DNA of 44,928 bases from Lapillicoccus sp. (GTDB lineage Bacteria; Actinomycetota; Actinomycetes; Actinomycetales; Dermatophilaceae): the NCBI RefSeq assembly GCF_025353065.1, contig NZ_JANXRJ010000144.1, positions 1 through 44,928 on the forward strand, written 5' to 3'. This document shows, piece after piece, positions 18,098 through 28,728 of this stretch. The notes below the pieces were generated by a model that was not told where the DNA came from, ran no database searches, and saw only the letters and a list, made by a program, of their open reading frames with translations. A program made the position numbers and the translations under genes. Position 1 is the first letter of the stretch. Each line of letters begins with the position of its first letter.

Positions 18098-19207
18098 GTG
18101 ACCCCATCGCCGACCGCGGCGCCGACCGCGGCGCCGACCGCGGCGCCGACCGCGGCGCCGACCACCGTGCCGACCGCCGTGCCGGCGCGTCGACGGGTCG
18201 TGCTCGACGTCGACACGGGAGTCGACGATGCGTGCGGCATCCTCCTCGCGGCCGCGCACCCGGGTCTCGAGCTCGTCGCGGTGACCTGTGTCGGGGGCAA
18301 CGCGTCGGTCGACGACGTCGTGGCGAACACCCTGGTCGTGCTCGATGCGGCCGGGCGCCCCGACGTGCCCGTCGCCCGGGGCGCCGCCCGGCCGCTGCTC
18401 GAGGCGCCGGTCGATGCCCGGCACGTGCACGGGGACGACGGCATGGCCGACCTCGGGTGGCCGCGCTCGACACGCACCATCGACCCGCGGCATGCGGTCG
18501 AGCTGCTCCGGGACGTGCTCCTCGACGCCGCGTCACCCCGGCCAAGCTCACCCCCGCGAGACCGCCCCGACGACGCCGACCGCCGGATCACCCTCGTGCC
18601 GACGGCGCCGCTCACCAATATCAGCCTTCTGCTGCGCACCTACCCCGAGGTCGCGGCCGGACTGCGGGAGATCGTGTTCATGGGCGGCGCAGCGGCAGTA
18701 GGCAATGCGACTGCATCCGCTGAGTTCAACGTCTTCCACGACCCGGAGGCCGCGGCCATCGTGGTCGACGCCTGCGCCGACCTCGACATCGCGGTGACGA
18801 TGTACGGGCTCGACGTCTTCTACGCGCCGGTCATCACCCGTGCCGAGGCCGAGGCGCTCATCGCCGTGGGTGGGCGGGGCAGCGCCGAGCTCGCCGGCCG
18901 GCTGATCGCCTTCCAGTGCGACCGCTTCGGGAGGTCCGCAGCGACGATCGGCGACGCCGGTGCGGTCTGCGCCGTCATCGACCGCGACGCCCTGACGACC
19001 GAGCGCCTTCCCGTCCGCGTGGAGCTCGCCGGCACGTGGTCCCGGGGCCGCACCATCGTCGACCGCCGACTCTGGAGCGGTGACATGTCGCACGACCCGC
19101 ACGACCCGCACGGACCGGCTCCCACCGTCGTGGAGGTCGCCCTGGGCGTCGATGCCGTTCGCTACCAACGGATCTGGCTCGACACCGTCCGTGCGGGCGC
19201 CCGGTGA
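18098..19207 (+). CDS. Nucleoside hydrolase with repeat N-terminus
   Basis: Predicted to cleave ribonucleosides to base and ribose. The 369-aa protein has the Ca2+-binding aspartate cluster VVLDVDTGVDDACGILLA (about 33-50), GGNASVDDV, HGDDGMADLG, LVPTAPLTNIS and EFNVFHDPEAA, the core motifs of the inosine-uridine hydrolase family. The first 27 residues are an unusual PTAA repeat encoded by 12-bp tandem copies, followed by RRR; the core domain would also be complete from near residue 30. The stop overlaps the next gene, a sugar kinase, consistent with ribose salvage. Confidence 0.9.
   Translation: MTPSPTAAPTAAPTAAPTAAPTTVPTAVPARRRVVLDVDTGVDDACGILLAAAHPGLELVAVTCVGGNASVDDVVANTLVVLDAAGRPDVPVARGAARPLLEAPVDARHVHGDDGMADLGWPRSTRTIDPRHAVELLRDVLLDAASPRPSSPPRDRPDDADRRITLVPTAPLTNISLLLRTYPEVAAGLREIVFMGGAAAVGNATASAEFNVFHDPEAAAIVVDACADLDIAVTMYGLDVFYAPVITRAEAEALIAVGGRGSAELAGRLIAFQCDRFGRSAATIGDAGAVCAVIDRDALTTERLPVRVELAGTWSRGRTIVDRRLWSGDMSHDPHDPHGPAPTVVEVALGVDAVRYQRIWLDTVRAGAR
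18109..18180 (+). repeat. 12-bp tandem repeat in the nucleoside hydrolase start
   Basis: GCCGACCGCGGC occurs four times without a mismatch (18109-18156), followed by two diverged copies to 18180. It encodes the PTAA repeat. The length is a multiple of three, so copy changes would keep the frame. Confidence 0.9.
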
Positions 19208-20031
19208 TGGGTCGGGTCGTCGTCGTCGGCGCCCTCAGCGTCGAGCTGCTCACGATTATGGACCGACTCCCCGCACCGGGCGAGACCGTCGCTGCGCTCT
19301 ACGGCCCGCAGCGCTCCGTCGGCGGCCGTGGGGTCAACCAGGCGCTGGCCGCCCGCGTCGCCGGGGCCGACGTCGTGATGGTCGGCTCCGTCGGTGACGA
19401 CGACCTGGGCCGCGCCTGCACTGATCACCTCGACACGCGCGGGGTCCGGACCCGCCTGACGGTGGTGCAGGGTGAGGCCACCGGGCAGACCTGGGTCCTC
19501 GACGGCAGCAACGAAGGTCTGGTGAAGGTGATCCTGCCGGGGGCCAACGGCTCCTTCCAGGCCCTCGAGGCCCTCGACTGGGTCACGGAGTCGGACGTCG
19601 TCATCGTCTCGTCCGAGCTCCCCCTCCCCCTGGTCGTGGCTGCGGTCGTGGGCGCCGACGCTCGTGGCGCTCGGATCGTCGTCAGCTGTGCGCCCTACGC
19701 CGACCTGCCGACCGAGGTCGTGGACCTTGCCGACCCCCTTGTCGTCAACGAGCAGGGGGCTGCAGCGCTGGCGGACGGGCAGATGCTGCCCCGGTCGCTG
19801 GTCGTCACCTTCGGCCCGGCCGGGTCGACCTGGGACGGCGAGCGAGCATACGCCGCAGTCCTGCCCGAGTCTGCCGTGGTCGACAGCACCGGGGCGGGCG
19901 ACGCCTTCTGCGGCACGTTGGCCGCGGCGCTGGCCGACGGCGCCGACCGGCAGACGGCCCTCCTGCGCGCCAACCGCGCCGGGGCCGCCTGCGTCCAGCG
20001 GCTGGGGCCCTGGGTCGGCGGCCGGCTCTGA
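19204..20031 (+). CDS. PfkB-family sugar kinase (ribokinase-like)
   Basis: ATP-dependent sugar kinase of 275 aa. The first PfkB signature region is RSVGGRGVNQALAAR (about 38-52), followed by MVGSVGDDDLG, and the C-terminal signature DSTGAGDAFCGTLAAAL holds the catalytic Asp. It begins at GTG 19204 or ATG 19207, overlapping the nucleoside hydrolase stop. Coupling to that gene suggests it phosphorylates the released ribose, giving a short nucleoside-salvage operon; the substrate is inferred from context. It ends 3 bp from the convergent YidC-like gene with no obvious terminator. Confidence 0.9.
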   Translation: MMGRVVVVGALSVELLTIMDRLPAPGETVAALYGPQRSVGGRGVNQALAARVAGADVVMVGSVGDDDLGRACTDHLDTRGVRTRLTVVQGEATGQTWVLDGSNEGLVKVILPGANGSFQALEALDWVTESDVVIVSSELPLPLVVAAVVGADARGARIVVSCAPYADLPTEVVDLADPLVVNEQGAAALADGQMLPRSLVVTFGPAGSTWDGERAYAAVLPESAVVDSTGAGDAFCGTLAAALADGADRQTALLRANRAGAACVQRLGPWVGGRL

Positions 20032-20034
20032 CGT

Positions 20035-20862
20035 TCACCCGACTGCGGCTCTCTCCGCCCGCTGGCGAGCGGCCGGCGACCCGGGTGTCGGGGCAAAGCG
20101 CCAGACCAGTCCCTGCTGCGCGAAGGTCCACGCGTTGTTGATGACCCAGTAGACGAGCAGGCCGGCGGGCACGAACCAGGCCGCGACGAGGACGCCGCCG
20201 CCCGCCAGCCACGGCATCAGGCGCTGGATCGCCGCGATGCCGGCCGGCTGCCCGGACAGGTCGGTCGTGCTGGTCATCGGCAGGTTGAACCACTGCTGGG
20301 TGGCGAAGGTCAACGCTGCCGCGACGAGGGCCAACATGACGAGCACGACTGCGGCGGCGGAGTGCTGGAGCAGCAGCGGCCCGATCCTGCTCGTCAGCGT
20401 GAGCCCGAGGAGCGACGCGGCGGACGCCGACGCGACGAGTGCGGCACCCATTGCGCCGACCGAGTGACCGGTGGTGAGGTCGGAGACGACCCGGTAGAGC
20501 GCGTAGACGAGCGGCAGCTGCAGGACCATCGGGGCGAGGCTCCAGGTCGAGACGCCGTGCTCGGCGTTGATGCGCCGCCGCTCGTCGCGCAGCTGTCGGA
20601 GGCTCGCCCGGTCGCGGGCACCGGCATACCGGCGTTGGAGGGTCTGGAGCTGTGGGGTGGCTCTGGCCCGGGCGTGGGCCGAGCGGACACCGTGGATGGT
20701 CAGTGGCAGCATGGCCGTCCGGACGATGATCACGAGCAGGAGGATGGCGAGCAGCCACGCGCCTCCTGACCCCGGGGCGAGGCCCGCGAGGCCGGCGAGC
20801 GAGTGGGTGCGCGCGAGTATCGCGGCGATGACGGTGGTGACAGGGGACAGCAGGTCGGGCAT
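20035..20862 (-). CDS. YidC/Oxa1-family membrane insertase paralogue
   Basis: Membrane protein of 275 aa with about five hydrophobic segments. It has the family features: an N-terminal LLAILLLVIIVRTAMLPLTI, a positively charged cytoplasmic loop (ARATPQLQTLQRRYAGARDR) with a conserved Gln/Leu pattern, MVLQLPLVYALYRVV, and GLLVYWVINNAWTFAQQ near the C-terminus. The housekeeping yidC normally lies by rnpA at the replication origin, so this is likely a second insertase. In Streptomyces a similar copy is linked to a small DUF6412 protein, as here. Confidence 0.88.
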   Translation of the reverse strand: MPDLLSPVTTVIAAILARTHSLAGLAGLAPGSGGAWLLAILLLVIIVRTAMLPLTIHGVRSAHARARATPQLQTLQRRYAGARDRASLRQLRDERRRINAEHGVSTWSLAPMVLQLPLVYALYRVVSDLTTGHSVGAMGAALVASASAASLLGLTLTSRIGPLLLQHSAAAVVLVMLALVAAALTFATQQWFNLPMTSTTDLSGQPAGIAAIQRLMPWLAGGGVLVAAWFVPAGLLVYWVINNAWTFAQQGLVWRFAPTPGSPAARQRAERAAVG

Positions 20863-20953
20863 GGGAAGGCTCCGTGTCTCGGCCCGGTCCGGGCCGGTGA
20901 GGGTGTGGTCAGGGCGGGAGCCCCACACGGGTCGCGGTCGGCGACGTGTGGGG

Positions 20954-21259
20954 TCAGCGCTGACCCGGAGCCCGAGGTTGAGCAGGGCGGCGGGGGACCT
21001 GGACGGCGCACCAGTATGCCGTCGGCGCGTCGACGTGTCCGCTCGCGCCACCGGTGCGCGACGGGAGGGCGGGGAAGGGCCGGGCTACGTGACCGGCCGA
21101 CGAGAGGACGACGGCAAGGGCGGCCACGGCTGCGGCGAGGAACGCCGTGCCAGAGGGGGTTCCGAAGGACCCGGCCCCGAAGAGGAAGAGGGCGACGGTC
21201 ACGGCGATCGCAGGAAGGACCCGCGACAGGTGAGCCGCGACGGCCGAGGGACTCGTCAT
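20954..21259 (-). CDS. Small membrane protein, DUF6412-like
   Basis: Protein of 101 aa with two hydrophobic segments (about 12-30 and 37-55), then AYWCAVQVPRRPAQPRAPGQ at the C-terminus, which I recognise from actinobacterial DUF6412 proteins. Function unknown. ATG 21259 has a good GGAGAGGGG ribosome site. It lies 91 bp upstream of the YidC-like gene on the same strand, so the two are probably co-transcribed. Confidence 0.72.
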   Translation of the reverse strand: MTSPSAVAAHLSRVLPAIAVTVALFLFGAGSFGTPSGTAFLAAAVAALAVVLSSAGHVARPFPALPSRTGGASGHVDAPTAYWCAVQVPRRPAQPRAPGQR

Positions 21260-21362
21260 GACTCGTACCCCTCTCCTCGACCGACCGTTGCCGACCACAG
21301 TAGCCCGACGGCCTCCGGTGTCCCGATCCGGCGCCGGCTCAGCGTGAGGCTCCGGGCCGAGC

Positions 21363-22835
21363 TCAGCGCCAGGTGCGGCCGCCGTCGCTCGTGCGGACGA
21401 CCTTCGCCTGGCTGTCGCAGCTGACCTTCGTTGCCGTTGCGCAGCCAGCAATCTCGATGAGTGCCTGCCCGGTCGCGTTGTCGGAGAACGACATCCACTC
21501 CGGGGCCACGATCAGGCCGGACGTGGTGACAGGCGTCGACGCGGTCGCACCGATCGTCGGGGCGGCCGACGGCGACCACGTCGACACGTCGCGGCTGTCG
21601 GGGTCGATGGACAGGACGCTCGTCCCGGCCACGGCGGTCGTGACGCCGACCCCGGGGGCGAGGAGCGAGCCGAGCACTCGGTCGGAACGCCGGGTGAAGG
21701 TGACGCCGTCCCTGCTCGTGTAGAGCAGCTGGCGCGAGCGTGTGCCGTCGTGCGTGGTGACCGGCACGAGCAGCGAGCCGTCGGCGAGGACGGCGGGCGT
21801 GCCGATCGTCGCGGCGGTGGCCGGCACGTCGTGCGACCGCACCGGCAGGTCAGCCACCGTCACCGCCCGCCAGGAGTCGGTGGTCCCCAGACGGGTGGCG
21901 CGCTGCAGCTGCGAGTCGAGCGGCCCGCCCGCACGCCACCGGCCCCCCTGCCACGCTGTCGTTGCCTGCGAGGCGGCGAGCGCCGTTGCGGTGTCGGGCT
22001 TTGCGCCCGCCCCGCCGACGCACGGGTGGGTGGTGCTCGTGTGGTTGCCCGCCCCGAAGACCTGCCCGTTGGCGCAGCGGCTGTCGATGTTGAGGGTGAC
22101 GCCGTTCATCGTCTCGTTGTGGTCGCCCTGGTACTGCTTGTGCCGTTGGGTGCCCGCCCAGTGGCTGGCGTCGATGCAGGAGATGCTGGCGGTGTTGGGG
22201 TCGCCGTCCCAGTCGGCCGCGTCGATGAAATCGGGCGGGTTGGTATTGGTGCTGAAGTCGTCCATCGCGCCTCCGCAGGCGGAGGAGTAGACCCCGGCCG
22301 GCTGGGCCGGCGCGACGTGCAGCTGCGACACCCATCCGTCGATGAAGGCCTTCGCTGCCGTCCGGCAGGCCGTCGTGTTCGACGACGGCCCCTCGAGGTC
22401 GTAGTCGATCGGCACGTCGCTGACCGGCGAGATCGCCTTCCACGCCTGGTAGGCCGCCAGCGCCTCGTTCCGACCCTGGCTCGCTGCCGTCCCCGGGTCG
22501 CTGCTGAAGGTCGAGCCCTGCGAGCTGTTGCACGGGTTCTGCGGGCCGACCCAGATCGGGAGCAGGTCCCAGCCCATGTTCATCACGCTGGTCACCCACC
22601 AGGCGGTGAGGTTGGGCTGGGCGCATCCCCGGTTGGACCCACCGAGGTAGATGCCCCAGCAGGAGAAGCGGGTGTTGCTGTAGAACGCCTGCATCTGCGA
22701 GACGCTGGGCGCCGTGCAGCTGTAGCCGGTGAGCCGGACCGTGCCGAGCGCGTCGGCCGGTCTGACGGCCGTTCCCAGGAGGCTCAGTGCGAGCGTCATG
22801 AGCGCCACGATGGTGACCTCGGTCGAACGAGACAT
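21363..22835 (-). CDS. Secreted DUF1906 (glycoside-hydrolase-like) protein
   Basis: Exported protein of 490 aa. An N-terminal signal (about 1-30) is followed by a DUF1906 TIM-barrel-like domain (about 35-260): TGYSCTAPSVSQMQAF, GIYLGGSNRGC, LLPIWVGPQNPC, VPIDYDLEG, and AGVYSSACGGAMDD, ending around an HWAGTQRHKQYQGD segment. The second half (about 280-490) has TSRDGVTFTRRSDRV and a final VRTSDGGRTWR, which look like BNR/sialidase-type repeats. The domain family resembles GH25 lysozymes, but activity is unproven. ATG 22835 is preferred (AGGGG upstream); a TTG 9 nt earlier is possible. Confidence 0.8.
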   Translation of the reverse strand: MSRSTEVTIVALMTLALSLLGTAVRPADALGTVRLTGYSCTAPSVSQMQAFYSNTRFSCWGIYLGGSNRGCAQPNLTAWWVTSVMNMGWDLLPIWVGPQNPCNSSQGSTFSSDPGTAASQGRNEALAAYQAWKAISPVSDVPIDYDLEGPSSNTTACRTAAKAFIDGWVSQLHVAPAQPAGVYSSACGGAMDDFSTNTNPPDFIDAADWDGDPNTASISCIDASHWAGTQRHKQYQGDHNETMNGVTLNIDSRCANGQVFGAGNHTSTTHPCVGGAGAKPDTATALAASQATTAWQGGRWRAGGPLDSQLQRATRLGTTDSWRAVTVADLPVRSHDVPATAATIGTPAVLADGSLLVPVTTHDGTRSRQLLYTSRDGVTFTRRSDRVLGSLLAPGVGVTTAVAGTSVLSIDPDSRDVSTWSPSAAPTIGATASTPVTTSGLIVAPEWMSFSDNATGQALIEIAGCATATKVSCDSQAKVVRTSDGGRTWR

Positions 22836-22918
22836 CGTCTTCAACCCCTGGGGTCGACGGGACAGCGTGGTTTCGTCTCGAACCTGGGCACCGCCACCCC
22901 AGTGTCGGTGTTATTTCT

Positions 22919-22924
22919 TGTCAA
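22919..22924 (-). promoter_or_regulatory. Possible -35 box of the DUF1906 gene
   Basis: TTGACA on the minus strand lies in an unusually AT-rich patch (about 22905-22955) upstream of the DUF1906 gene. A matching -10 box at the right distance is not clear. Confidence 0.25.
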
Positions 22925-23000
22925 GGCTTCTTCAATTATCGGAGGAATCTTGCGGATGGCGTGCGTCAAGAGTCCCCGGCCCACCGAGGGGGCGGTCCGG

Positions 23001-24227
23001 TCAGGCGGGCTGCACGATGATGACCTGCGGCTGGGACGCGACGCGCGTGAGGATGAGGGTCACCTCGTCAGCACCCTTGCTGCGCAGCTGTTTTCGCACC
23101 GTCTCGGGGTCGAGGGCGACCCCCCGCTTCTTGATCGTCACGCGGCCGACGTCGTGGTCGCGCAGCCACGCGCGCAGGGCCTTGAGGTTCCACGGCATCG
23201 CCTCGAGCACCCGGTATCGGTGCGCCCACGAGACGTCCACCGCCCGGTCGCTCGTCACGTACCCGACCCCGCTGTCGAGCTCGCGGCCGTCGACGAGTCG
23301 CGCCAGCGCCCCGGTCAGCCCCGCCCGGATGATCGCCCGATCCGGTTCGTAGACCAGGCTGCCCATCTCATCGAGCCGGACCAGGGGGCCGGGTGCGCCC
23401 TCCGCGTCGGCCTCGACGAGGACGACGGGCGGTGCGCCGGCGCGGCATACGGTCGCGGTGCGGCCCACCGTCTGGACGAGCGGGCCCCACCAGACCGCGC
23501 ACTCCACCACGTCGCCGGCCCACGACGTCCAGGCCGCCTCGGTGCCGGGGGGCACGGCATGGTGGGGGAAGGCGGGGCTGAGCTTGGCGCCGGTGGCGGG
23601 CACCGTCTGCGCGAAGTCCTGCACCTGCCGCCAGGTCGGGGAGATGGCCTCGAGCGAGAACACCCGCCGGGATCGGCCGTTGATGTCGGCCGGGCCGCGG
23701 GTGCGCCGGGCGGGGTCGAGCCAGAGCCCCGTATGCCGCGTGGCCTCGCCCGCCGGCATCGGCACGTCCTCGGCGCGCCCGTGGGTGACGACCGCGTCGG
23801 GCCAGTGCCGCAGGTTGACGCCCGCGACCACCGCGGTCACGTCATGCATCTCGACGGCCCGCACGCCGAGGTCGAGGCCCGCGAAGGCCATCGCGTCCGC
23901 GCCGATCCCGCAGCCGAGGTCGTGGACGACGCGGACCTCGGCGCGCAGGTAGCGCGAGGCGTGCCGGGCGGCCACCTCCAGCCGGGTCGCCTGCTCGAGA
24001 CCGTCGGGGGTGAACAGCATCTCCTCGGCGAACTCGCCGAACTTGTCTCTCCCACGGGCCCGCAGGCGCGACTGGGTCAGCGCCGCAGAGACGAGCTCGG
24101 CGGTGAACCCCGCGTCCCGCAGCCGCGTCTGGAGCGCCAGCTCGGTCGCCGGGTCATAGGCCGGCAGGGACTGCAGCAGCCCCCAGCCCTCGCCGCCGAC
24201 GAGCAACGAGATCGAGGCGAGGTCCAT
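23001..24227 (-). CDS. SAM methyltransferase with THUMP-like domain
   Basis: Predicted cytoplasmic methyltransferase of 408 aa. The N-terminal helical part is followed by motif I VVHDLGCGIGADAMAFA (about 97-113) and LWLDPARRTRG. The C-terminal part has a THUMP-like domain (about 330-400) with VTIKKRGVALDPE and TLILTRV. Such proteins are linked to RNA modification, but the target is unknown. ATG 24227 has an AGAGGA site 9 nt upstream. Two hairpins sharing one core lie just upstream. Confidence 0.84.
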   Translation of the reverse strand: MDLASISLLVGGEGWGLLQSLPAYDPATELALQTRLRDAGFTAELVSAALTQSRLRARGRDKFGEFAEEMLFTPDGLEQATRLEVAARHASRYLRAEVRVVHDLGCGIGADAMAFAGLDLGVRAVEMHDVTAVVAGVNLRHWPDAVVTHGRAEDVPMPAGEATRHTGLWLDPARRTRGPADINGRSRRVFSLEAISPTWRQVQDFAQTVPATGAKLSPAFPHHAVPPGTEAAWTSWAGDVVECAVWWGPLVQTVGRTATVCRAGAPPVVLVEADAEGAPGPLVRLDEMGSLVYEPDRAIIRAGLTGALARLVDGRELDSGVGYVTSDRAVDVSWAHRYRVLEAMPWNLKALRAWLRDHDVGRVTIKKRGVALDPETVRKQLRSKGADEVTLILTRVASQPQVIIVQPA

Positions 24228-24254
24228 CCGGCCATCCTCTCGCACGGACGCCCC

Positions 24255-24289
24255 CCGTCCCTTTATCGGGTGACCCGACAAAGGGACGG
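24255..24289. terminator. Hairpin with TCGGGTGACCCGA core, copy 1
   Basis: CCGTCCCTTT and AAAGGGACGG arms flank the palindromic core TCGGGTGACCCGA, with one mismatch. It lies between the aldo/keto reductase stop and the methyltransferase start. A terminator and an operator are both possible; no T-run follows on the minus strand. Confidence 0.5.
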
Positions 24290-24320
24290 TTCGCTCGTGA
24301 ACGGTTCTCCCGGAGAGCGC

Positions 24321-24347
24321 TCCTCTATCGGGTGACCCGATACAGGA
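24321..24347. repeat. Hairpin with TCGGGTGACCCGA core, copy 2
   Basis: A second inverted repeat with the same TATCGGGTGACCCGA core but different outer arms (TCCTC/CAGGA, one mismatch), 31 bp from the first and 9 bp beyond the aldo/keto reductase stop. Confidence 0.5.
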
Positions 24348-24355
24348 ACAGCCCC

Positions 24356-25327
24356 CTACCGGTGCCCGGCGATCGCGTGCGGCACGTAACCCGCACTCAG
24401 CCGGGCGAGCTCGTCGTCGGTCAGCTCCAGGTCGACAGCCGCGACGGCGTCGACGAGATGCCCGGGCTTGGTCACCCCGACGATCGGCGAGGTCACCGCC
24501 TCCTGGGCCAGCAGCCACGCGAGCGCGACCTGGGCTGGCGCGACCCCGCGCTCACCGGCGACGTCGAGCACGGTCTGCACGATGGCCGCGTCCTCGTCGC
24601 GGTAGAGCGACCCGCCGAACTCGTCGGTCTCGGTGCGGGTCGTCTCGGTGTCCCACGGACGGGTGAGCCGGCCCCGGGCGAGGGGGCTCCACGGGATGAC
24701 GCCGACGCCCTGTTCGAGGCAGAGCGGCAGCATCTCGCGCTCCTCCTCGCGGTAGATCAGGTTGTAGTGGTCCTGCATCGACACGAACCGGGTCCAGCCC
24801 TCGAGGTCGGCGACCTGCTGCGCCTTGGCGAACTGCCACGCATACATCGACGAGGCACCGATGTAGCGCGCCTTGCCGGCCCGGACCACGTCGTGCAGCG
24901 CCTCCATCGTCTCCTCGATCGGCGTCTCGGGGTCCCACCGGTGGATCTGGTAGAGGTCGACGTAGTCGGTCCCCAGCCGGGTCAGGCTCGCGTCGATCTC
25001 GTGCAGGATCGCCTTGCGGGACAGGCCTGCTCCGTAGGGGCCGGGCCGCATCCGGCCGTGGACCTTGGTCGCGATGACGACGTCCTCACGCCGTGCGAAG
25101 GCCGCCAACGCGCGCCCGGTGAACTCCTCGCTCGTGCCGCCGGAGTAGACGTTGGCGGTGTCGAAGACGGTGACGCCCGCCTCGAGCGCCGCCTTGATCG
25201 TCTCGTGGGCGAACGCCTCGTCGCGGGCCCAGGGGTGACCGCCGCGCGCGGGGTCGCCCCAGCTCATGCACCCGAGGGTGATCGCCGAGACCTGCAGCCC
25301 GGTCGCGCCGAGCGTCGTGTAGCGCAT
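24356..25327 (-). CDS. Aldo/keto reductase (YajO/YghZ-like)
   Basis: NADPH-dependent oxidoreductase of 323 aa with a TIM barrel. It shows GLQVSAITLGCMSWG, TVFDTANVYSGGTSEE (catalytic Asp and Tyr), VIATKVHG with the catalytic Lys, DLYQIHRWD with the His, and SPIVGVTKPGHLVDAV near the cofactor site. The substrate is unknown. Its ATG shares one base with the stop of the next reductase gene upstream (TGATG), so the two are coupled. Confidence 0.92.
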   Translation of the reverse strand: MRYTTLGATGLQVSAITLGCMSWGDPARGGHPWARDEAFAHETIKAALEAGVTVFDTANVYSGGTSEEFTGRALAAFARREDVVIATKVHGRMRPGPYGAGLSRKAILHEIDASLTRLGTDYVDLYQIHRWDPETPIEETMEALHDVVRAGKARYIGASSMYAWQFAKAQQVADLEGWTRFVSMQDHYNLIYREEEREMLPLCLEQGVGVIPWSPLARGRLTRPWDTETTRTETDEFGGSLYRDEDAAIVQTVLDVAGERGVAPAQVALAWLLAQEAVTSPIVGVTKPGHLVDAVAAVDLELTDDELARLSAGYVPHAIAGHR

Positions 25328-26184
25328 CAGGCGGCCTGCTCGAGCGCCGAGAACTCGTCGTCGGTCAGCTGGATCGACGCGGCCGCCGTGTTGGAGTCGA
25401 GGTGGTCGAGGCTCGAGGTGCCGGGGATCGGCAGCATCACGGGGGAGCGCTGGAGCAGCCACGCCAGGGCGAGCTGCGACGGGGTCGCGTCGTGCTGCTT
25501 CGCCGCCGCCGCCAGCGGGCCGTCCTGCTTCGACAGCTGACCGGTCGCGAGAGGGAACCACGGGATGAAGGCGATGCCCTCGCCCGAGCAGTGGTCGAGC
25601 AGCTCCTCGGAGTCGCGGTGGGCGAGGTTGTAGAGGTTCTGGACCGAGACGATGTCCGCGGTCTGCTGCGCCTCCTTGAGCTGCGCGACGGAGACCTCGG
25701 ACAGCCCGATGTGCCGGATCTTGCCCTCGTCCTGCAGCGCCTTCAGCTCACCCACCTGGTCGGCGAGCGGGTATGCCGCGTCGATCCGGTGCAGCTGGAA
25801 GAGGTCGATCCGCTCGAGGCCCAGGCGGCGCAGGCTGATCTCGACCTCCTGGCGCAGGTAGGCCGGCTGGCCGAGCGGCGTCCAGACGCCGGGGCCCTGG
25901 CGGGTGAGCCCGGCCTTCGTCGCGATGACCACGTCATCGGCATACGGGTGCAGGGCCTCGCGCAACAGGTCCTCGGCCACGTCGGGACCGTAGGAGTCGG
26001 CGGTGTCGAAGAACGTGATCCCGATCTCGACCGCGCGACGGAGCACGGCGATCGCCGCGTCGTGGTCCTTCGGCGGTCCCCAGACCCCCTCGCCCGGCAG
26101 CTGCATCGTGCCGTAGCCCAGCCGCACGACGGGCAACTCACCCCCGATCCGGAACGTCCCGGACGGTGCTGCGAGGTTGGTCAT
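25327..26184 (-). CDS. Aldo/keto reductase
   Basis: Second NADPH-dependent reductase, 285 aa, from a different subfamily than its neighbour. It has [28 protein letters not shown] (Asp/Tyr), [12 protein letters not shown] (Lys), DLFQLHRID (His) and [16 protein letters not shown] 26184 has GAAGGAG 8 nt upstream; longer in-frame starts run into the groES promoter. It is divergent from groES and could share its control region. Confidence 0.92.
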   Translation of the reverse strand: MTNLAAPSGTFRIGGELPVVRLGYGTMQLPGEGVWGPPKDHDAAIAVLRRAVEIGITFFDTADSYGPDVAEDLLREALHPYADDVVIATKAGLTRQGPGVWTPLGQPAYLRQEVEISLRRLGLERIDLFQLHRIDAAYPLADQVGELKALQDEGKIRHIGLSEVSVAQLKEAQQTADIVSVQNLYNLAHRDSEELLDHCSGEGIAFIPWFPLATGQLSKQDGPLAAAAKQHDATPSQLALAWLLQRSPVMLPIPGTSSLDHLDSNTAAASIQLTDDEFSALEQAA

Positions 26185-26261
26185 GGGGCTTCTCCTTCGT
26201 GGAAAGGACACTCCTCCAGCCAAGTCCCTCGTCCGGTGGGTTGTTCCCCCTGAGCGTAGAT

Positions 26262-26288
26262 CTGGCACTCGACTTGACCGAGTGCTAA
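26262..26288. promoter_or_regulatory. CIRCE operator 1 (HrcA site)
   Basis: CTGGCACTC-N9-GAGTGCTAA, a close match to the CIRCE consensus TTAGCACTC-N9-GAGTGCTAA. It covers the -35 region of the groES promoter. HrcA binding here represses chaperonin genes until heat shock. Confidence 0.88.
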
Positions 26289-26302
26289 CGGCGAACCTAG
26301 AT
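26274..26302 (+). promoter_or_regulatory. groES promoter
   Basis: TTGACC (26274-26279), a 17-nt spacer and CTAGAT (26297-26302) make a good housekeeping-type promoter. It lies between and under two CIRCE sites and leaves a leader of about 140 nt before the groES start. Confidence 0.7.
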
Positions 26303-26310
26303 TTGCCCCG

Positions 26311-26337
26311 TTGGCACTCTCCATCTGGAAGTGCCAG
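26311..26337. promoter_or_regulatory. CIRCE-like operator 2
   Basis: TTGGCACTC-N9-AAGTGCCAG, a more diverged CIRCE with the right spacing. It starts about 8 nt after the -10 box, so it would overlap the transcription start. Two CIRCE sites at groES are known in other actinobacteria. Confidence 0.72.
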
Positions 26338-26446
26338 CCGCTCGGAAGGATCGACCCCCGCGACGGCGATCTCCCGAGCAGGCACCACCGCGCAGTTCTC
26401 GACTCCACCCATCCGTTTCGACATTCCCGAAGGGGAGGTCAACATC

Positions 26447-28485
<2,039 letters not shown>

Positions 28486-28508
28486 TCTCCGACCGCTCCT
28501 GACGTGAC

Positions 28509-28548
28509 AGGGCCGCACCTCTTCGCCTCGGCGAAGGGGTGCGGCCCT
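28509..28548 (+). terminator. groEL terminator hairpin
   Basis: AGGGCCGCACC and GGTGCGGCCCT with CTTCGCC/GGCGAAG inner arms form a near-perfect stem of about 19 bp with a 2-nt loop, 24 nt after the groEL stop. Confidence 0.8.
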
Positions 28549-28728
28549 CTCCTCACTCCGCCCCGTCGAACCCGTCGGGAGCCGTGCAGCTCGGCGTGAT
28601 CCCGGCGGTCCGCGTCCCGGGTCCAAGGGGTCGCGGTTGCTCGTACGAAGGGCGGGGGGCCCCACCAGCGCCGGATCAGGGGGTCCGGCGGGGTGGGAGT
28701 CGGTGGGAGCGTGGGGGAGTCGGTGGTG

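Noticed and set aside
18109..18180. A CRISPR array
   Set aside because: The 12-bp units are directly adjacent with no spacers and lie inside a coding frame.
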